Source: an uncultured Lachnospiraceae bacterium (lineage in GTDB: Bacteria; Bacillota; Clostridia; Lachnospirales; Lachnospiraceae). Taken from it: 55,451 bases of DNA. The translations under genes and the position numbers were made by a program. Below the pieces are notes generated by a model. That model did no database searches. It worked only from the letters and a program-made list of their open reading frames with translations, and was not told where the DNA came from. Positions 51,894-55,451 of the stretch are shown piece by piece. Location: NCBI GenBank assembly GCA_910580195.1, contig CAJTWA010000031.1:1-55451 (forward strand), in the 5' to 3' direction. Numbering within the stretch: the stretch's first letter is position 1; each line of letters starts with the position of its first letter.

Positions 51894-52091
51894 GGAAGGC
51901 TGCACTGCGCAGCGCCTTCCATGCCTTGTTCTTTCATAGGAAAGTGCGTCCTATGAAAGAAAAGCCCTCCGGGCAGGAGGCGCACTCGCACGAAGGGTTT
52001 TATGTCGCTAAGGCGACCGTGCTCGGCGCGCAAAGTGAGCAAACCCCTCAAGATTGAGGGGATAGGGGAGTTGAAGTGGGCTTGCCCACTT
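51894..52091 (+). other. Cluster of four hairpins between icd and the ABC-F gene
   Basis: Four inverted repeats lie in 200 bases: GGAAGGC/GCCTTCC (51894-51920), the perfect 13-bp stem TTCTTTCATAGGA/TCCTATGAAAGAA (51929-51961), CCCCTCA/TGAGGGG (52044-52061) and AAGTGGGC/GCCCACTT (52074-52091). No canonical promoter stands out. ABC-F genes often have attenuator leaders, so this could be a structured leader, but no leader peptide was identified. Confidence 0.5.
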
Positions 52092-52122
52092 TGTTCAATT
52101 TTAGAAAGGATTGGTGAAAACC

Positions 52123-54045
52123 ATGGTTTTAGCCTGCCAAAACATTAGCAAGGCCTTTGGCACTGACGAAATCATCCAACATGCATCTTTCCATATTGAG
52201 GAACATGAGAAGGCGGCAATTGTAGGGATCAACGGGGCGGGGAAGACAACCCTGCTCCGGATTATTATGGGGGAACTGGAGGCGGACGGAGGGGAAGTGG
52301 TGCTTGCAAAGAACAAGACCATCGGCTACCTGCCCCAGAACCCGGACATTGCAGGGAACCGGACCATTTACGAGGAGGTGCTCTTGGCCCGGGAAGAACT
52401 GACTGCCATGCAGCAGGAGCTGGTTTCCATGGAGCAGGACATGAGCCGCTTCAAAGGGGAGGAACTGGAAAAATTAATGGATGCCTATAACCGCCGGAGC
52501 CTTGAATTTGAGCAGAAAGGCGGGCCTTCCTATAAAAGCGAGGTTGTAGGGGTCTTAAAGGGGCTTGGTTTTTCCGAGGAGGAATTCCAAAAGCATATGC
52601 AGGAGCTTTCCGGCGGCCAGCGCACAAGGGTATGCCTTGGCAAACTTCTGGTGACAAAGCCGGACGTGATCCTTTTAGACGAGCCCACCAACCATCTGGA
52701 CATCGGATCCATCACATGGCTGGAAACCTTCCTCCTCAATTACCGGGGGGCTGTGGTAATCGTATGCCACGACCGCTATTTCCTAGACCGGGTAGTGCAC
52801 AAGGTCATAGAACTGGATCGGACAAAGGTGTCCGTTTTTTCCGGGAATTACAGCGATTATGCGGTAAAAAGGGCGCAGGTCCGGGAGGCGCAGCTTAAGC
52901 AGTATTACAACCAGCAGCGGGAAATCAAGCATCAGGAGGAAGTCATTGCAAAATTAAAATCCTTCAACCGGGAGAAATCCATCCGCCGCGCCGAGAGCCG
53001 GGAAAAAATGCTGGATAAGATAGAACGGCTGGAAAAGCCCACCGAAGAAAACACGGACATCCACCTCAACTTAGAGCCGCGGATTGCAAGCGGCAACGAC
53101 GTGCTTTCTGTAGAGCATTTATCAAAATCTTATCCCGGCCAGCAGCTTTTTGGGGATTTGTTTTTTGAAATTAAGCGGGGGGAGCGGGTTGCCCTCATCG
53201 GGGACAACGGCACTGGGAAAACGACGATTTTGAAAATCATCAACGATATGGTGCCAGCAGACGCCGGGACCGTAAAGCTTGGGGCAAACGTCCACATCGG
53301 CTATTACGACCAAGAGCATCAAGTGCTCCACAAGGAGAAAACCTTGGTGGAGGAAATCTCAGACGCTTACCCCAGCTTAACCAACACGGAAATCAGGAAT
53401 GTGCTGGCAGCTTTCCTTTTTACCGGGGATGAGGTGTTTAAGCGGATTTCCGACTTGAGCGGCGGGGAGCGGGGGCGGGTGTCCTTGGCAAAGCTCATGC
53501 TTTCCGAGGCAAATTTCCTGATTTTGGACGAGCCTACCAACCATTTGGACATTACCTCCAAGGAAATCTTGGAACAGGCCTTAAACCGCTACACCGGGAC
53601 AGTGCTGTTTGTGTCCCATGACCGGTATTTTATCAATAAAACTGCCACAAGGATTTTGGATCTGACAGGGGAAACCCTTGTGAATTATATCGGGAATTAT
53701 GACTATTATCTGGAAAAATGCAAGGAACTGACTAAAATCTATGCGCCGGGGCAAGAAACCCGGCAAAGCCCCCAGCCTGCCAGCAGCGGCAAGGCGGGCT
53801 GGAAACAGAAAAAGGAAGAGCAGGCAAGGCAGCGGAAGCTCCAAAATGACCGGAAACGGACGGAGGACAGCATTGAGGAGGCGGAGGGGCGCATCAAGGA
53901 GCTGGAGGAGGCGTTTTCGGACAGTGAGGTTGCGACGAATTCTGCGAAATTGCAGGAGCTTCACCGGGAGTATGAGGAGAAGCAGCGGGAGCTGGAGGAA
54001 TTGTATGGGAAGTGGGAGGAATTGATGGAGCTGGAGGAAGGGTAG
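52123..54045 (+). CDS. ABC-F family ATPase
   Basis: The 640-residue protein has two ABC nucleotide-binding domains and no membrane segment. Walker A motifs are GINGAGKTT and GDNGTGKTT. Signature motifs are LSGGQRTR and LSGGERGR. Both Walker B regions are LDEPTNHLD. The P-site tRNA-interaction linker lies between the domains, and a long C-terminal coiled coil (about 540-640) is present. The protein likely acts on stalled ribosomes, either as a housekeeping factor or as a drug-protection factor; sequence alone does not decide. ATG 52123 starts at the family-typical VLACQNISKAFG. Confidence 0.93.
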   Translation: MVLACQNISKAFGTDEIIQHASFHIEEHEKAAIVGINGAGKTTLLRIIMGELEADGGEVVLAKNKTIGYLPQNPDIAGNRTIYEEVLLAREELTAMQQELVSMEQDMSRFKGEELEKLMDAYNRRSLEFEQKGGPSYKSEVVGVLKGLGFSEEEFQKHMQELSGGQRTRVCLGKLLVTKPDVILLDEPTNHLDIGSITWLETFLLNYRGAVVIVCHDRYFLDRVVHKVIELDRTKVSVFSGNYSDYAVKRAQVREAQLKQYYNQQREIKHQEEVIAKLKSFNREKSIRRAESREKMLDKIERLEKPTEENTDIHLNLEPRIASGNDVLSVEHLSKSYPGQQLFGDLFFEIKRGERVALIGDNGTGKTTILKIINDMVPADAGTVKLGANVHIGYYDQEHQVLHKEKTLVEEISDAYPSLTNTEIRNVLAAFLFTGDEVFKRISDLSGGERGRVSLAKLMLSEANFLILDEPTNHLDITSKEILEQALNRYTGTVLFVSHDRYFINKTATRILDLTGETLVNYIGNYDYYLEKCKELTKIYAPGQETRQSPQPASSGKAGWKQKKEEQARQRKLQNDRKRTEDSIEEAEGRIKELEEAFSDSEVATNSAKLQELHREYEEKQRELEELYGKWEELMELEEG

Positions 54046-54189
54046 TTTTTTTGGGGGGGGGTAGGAAGGAAAGCATTGGGGTGGGCAGCAATTTTTTGGG
54101 GATGCCTATTTGGAAAAAGGGTATTTTTGGGGAAAATGGCAACTCGGAAGAAATGCCTATCCGTAAAAAGGGGGCTTTGAGGGGAGGAC

Positions 54190-54369
54190 GGCAATTCAGG
54201 GCTGCCCTCCCTCACACAAACTGGGTAACGTTCCGGCGAACTAACTGCTAACTGCAACTAAGGAACTCAGGAAAGCCTTCGTTCCTAAGTTTCCGTAAGC
54301 AGTGGATTTCGCCTACACTAAAAGCACCCATGAACCGTTTGCTTAGAGGGAGGGCAGCCCTGAATTGCC
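54190..54369 (+). repeat. 180-bp hairpin element, copy 3
   Basis: The 24-base perfect terminal arms (54190-54213 and 54346-54369) start GGCAATTCAGGGC. Inner stems are AAACTGGG with CCCA...GTTT, GGCGAA/TTCGCC, ACTGCT/AGCAGT and AACTAAGGAAC/GTTCCTAAGTT. The length equals copies 1 and 2. It lies about 145 bases after the ABC-F stop codon and is preceded by GGGGAGGACG, as is copy 1. Confidence 0.85.
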
Positions 54370-54530
54370 TGTGAATTGGCAAGGGCATGATGGCTGCACC
54401 TCGTCTTAGCATGGGGGAGGGCAGGCTGGATTGCCTGTGAATTGGCAAGGGCATGATGGCTGCACCTCGTCTTGGCATGGGGAGGGCAGCCCTGAATTGC
54501 CTGTATATTGGCAATGTGTGAGTTTTGTTT
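54348..54530 (+). repeat. Tandem 65- to 67-bp units continuing from copy 3's right arm
   Basis: Units start at 54348, 54415 and 54480. Each begins GGGAGGGCAG and includes GATTGCCTGT or AATTGCCTGT; the first two also share GGGCATGATGGCTGCACC. The first unit overlaps the right arm of element copy 3, so the array is built from the element's end. A further partial unit lies near 54553-54590. Confidence 0.8.
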
Positions 54531-54630
54531 TTAAAGTAGGCAAGGTGGTTTTGGATTGCCTGTGTATTGGTAGCGTGTAAGTTTTGCTTTTATTGTTCTA
54601 TTGGGATTTTTTTGGGAGAGTTTGGTGTTG

Positions 54631-55146
54631 CTATGATAATTCTTGGTTGGTGAAGTTTTTGTAAATGGTTCCTGATTGGATGCCTTTTAGGTCAATCACA
54701 ATCCAGCTCCAAATATTTGGCCTATCGTCCAGCGTAAAATGAAAGTCTTTTTGGAGGTATTCATCGTTCACAACTTCCTCAAGGAATTGTTCTTCCCCAT
54801 CATATTCGAGGAACATTTTTATTTCAAATAAATAGTCTGTTTCTGTTGTGAAATCATGGAGCATTTCATCAGGGACAGCAATTCCTTCCCCGCCAATGAG
54901 CCCGTCATAGCCGTGAAGTGCAAAATCGTACAGAAGGTATTCTGAATTGCAATTTGCGCAAACTGCTTTTACGGCCTGCCCATATCTGTCCTTATATTTA
55001 TTGGCTGACATTTTGTGTTTACTGTAAAATTCCCCGAAACAACGGATTTTAAACGCCCTGCATCCGCACCGGCAGACGATTTCGCCTTCCAGCCCTTCTG
55101 TATCGGATGGACGGTAAATTTTTTCAAGATGCCTTGGCTTAACCAT
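54631..55146 (-). CDS. Hypothetical protein with possible zinc-binding cysteines
   Basis: The 171-residue soluble protein has CRCGC near residue 25 and CANC near residue 63, spaced like a small zinc ribbon. A mixed, acidic C-terminal half follows (FEIKMFLEYDGEEQFLEEVV...). I do not recognise the family; small acidic proteins of this kind are sometimes immunity proteins. ATG 55146 is supported by AAGGAAGGGAACG upstream. A second frame (MPENFGEIQMEGRE...) overlaps the start and is judged a shadow. Confidence 0.6.
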   Translation of the reverse strand: MVKPRHLEKIYRPSDTEGLEGEIVCRCGCRAFKIRCFGEFYSKHKMSANKYKDRYGQAVKAVCANCNSEYLLYDFALHGYDGLIGGEGIAVPDEMLHDFTTETDYLFEIKMFLEYDGEEQFLEEVVNDEYLQKDFHFTLDDRPNIWSWIVIDLKGIQSGTIYKNFTNQELS

Positions 55147-55451
55147 AATGTACGTTCCCTTCCTTCCATCTGGATTTCCCCAAAATTTTCAGGCATATGC
55201 AATCTTAATCCCACGTTCCAAACGGTGATACAATTTCCTTCTGTCGTCCCTTTTTCTCTTTAACATTCCCAAACTTCCCATACAATTATATCGGCCATAT
55301 AAATATTTTCAATATCATAGCACAATTTAAACTTCAGAAATGGGAGATAGGATTTTCAAAAAGCATCATATACCCGGTATTCACTAGTCCCCATACAGCC
55401 CGGGAGTTTGACAGTTGAATAAGAGAAAAATACCTTGCAGGCCTTGTAATG
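55147..55451. other. A+T-rich upstream region of the last gene
   Basis: Read on minus, an extended -10 TGCTATGAT lies near 55313-55321 and could drive the 171-residue gene; no clear -35 is present. No gene is seen up to the window edge. Confidence 0.4.

Larger units (their letters stand above)
54046..54630 (+). other. Gene-free repeat region after the ABC-F gene
   Basis: It holds hairpin element copy 3 and its flanking tandem units. Before the element, the stretch to 54189 is G-rich with two GG.AA...AATGCCTAT.....AAAAAGGG segments (near 54099 and 54150). Further partial right-end units (ATTGCCTGTGTATTGG) recur to about 54590. No gene is seen. Confidence 0.7.

Noticed and set aside
35411..54369. 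Retron msr/msd, integron attC or IS200/IS605 ends as explanation of the hairpin elements
   Set aside because: No reverse transcriptase, integrase or Y1 transposase gene is in the window, and the attC core signature is missing. A remote helper gene cannot be excluded.
54969..55214. 81-codon minus ORF at the start of the last gene
   Set aside because: It overlaps the 171-residue gene in another frame, and the latter has the better ribosome site and a plausible zinc-ribbon cysteine pattern.

Overview
The window looks like a chromosomal segment of a gut-type Firmicute, most likely a Lachnospiraceae-like member of Clostridia. This rests on strong AGGAGG-type ribosome sites, a clostridial V-type ATPase operon, a BspA-type leucine-rich surface protein, a BaiCD/BaiH-type flavin reductase, two chemoreceptors and a tiny Cys/Gly-rich HCB-like protein. 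Core genes are moderately G+C-rich by eye; the restriction-modification genes near 43-45 kb are clearly A+T-rich. I saw no rRNA, tRNA, CRISPR array or complete insertion sequence.

Layout. 0-3 kb: secreted LRR/Ig-like surface protein. 3-5 kb: OYE-type flavin/iron-sulfur oxidoreductase (minus). 5.4-7.3 kb: IbrA/IbrB-like PAPS-reductase/ParB pair. 7.4-8.5 kb: ADP-ribosyltransferase-like DUF3990 gene overlapping a probable antitoxin gene. 8.6-11.1 kb: tyrA-aroA. 11.3-13.4 kb: EF-G-like GTPase. 13.7-15.8 kb: chemoreceptor. 16 kb: Cu/Zn superoxide dismutase. 16.8-19.2 kb: leuS. 19.5-20.3 kb: DUF433/DUF5615 toxin-antitoxin pair. 20.4-21.1 kb: broken ATPase/nuclease gene. 21.3-22.2 kb: small unknown genes. 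22.6-24.3 kb: second chemoreceptor. 25-34.4 kb: a pseudo-receiver protein followed by the complete V-ATPase operon (G/H, C, I, K, F, E, A, B, D). 34.4-42.7 kb: a moxR / DUF58 / transglutaminase set interrupted by a 1.2-kb repeat field and by an AAA-ATPase/TOPRIM-like gene pair. 42.9-45 kb: a truncated XRE regulator and a HindIII-type restriction-modification system. 45.2-46.2 kb: PadR, DUF2812 and a 30-residue membrane peptide behind a palindromic operator. 46.4-49.9 kb: second large surface protein. 50.7-51.9 kb: isocitrate dehydrogenase. 52.1-54 kb: ABC-F ATPase. 54.6-55.1 kb: unknown gene.

Four or five defence or addiction modules (IbrAB, DUF3990 pair, DUF433/DUF5615, AAA/TOPRIM, HindIII R-M) are set among housekeeping genes, two of them at visible synteny breaks.

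The most unusual feature is non-coding: three copies of an element exactly 180 bp long (35411-35590; 36198-36377 inverted; 54190-54369). Each folds into one long nested hairpin. Several arms differ between copies yet remain complementary, so both strands of the stems have changed together. A core-less version with the same ends lies at 2949-2990, and arrays of about 65-bp repeats built partly from the element's right end flank copies 2 and 3. I do not recognise this family.
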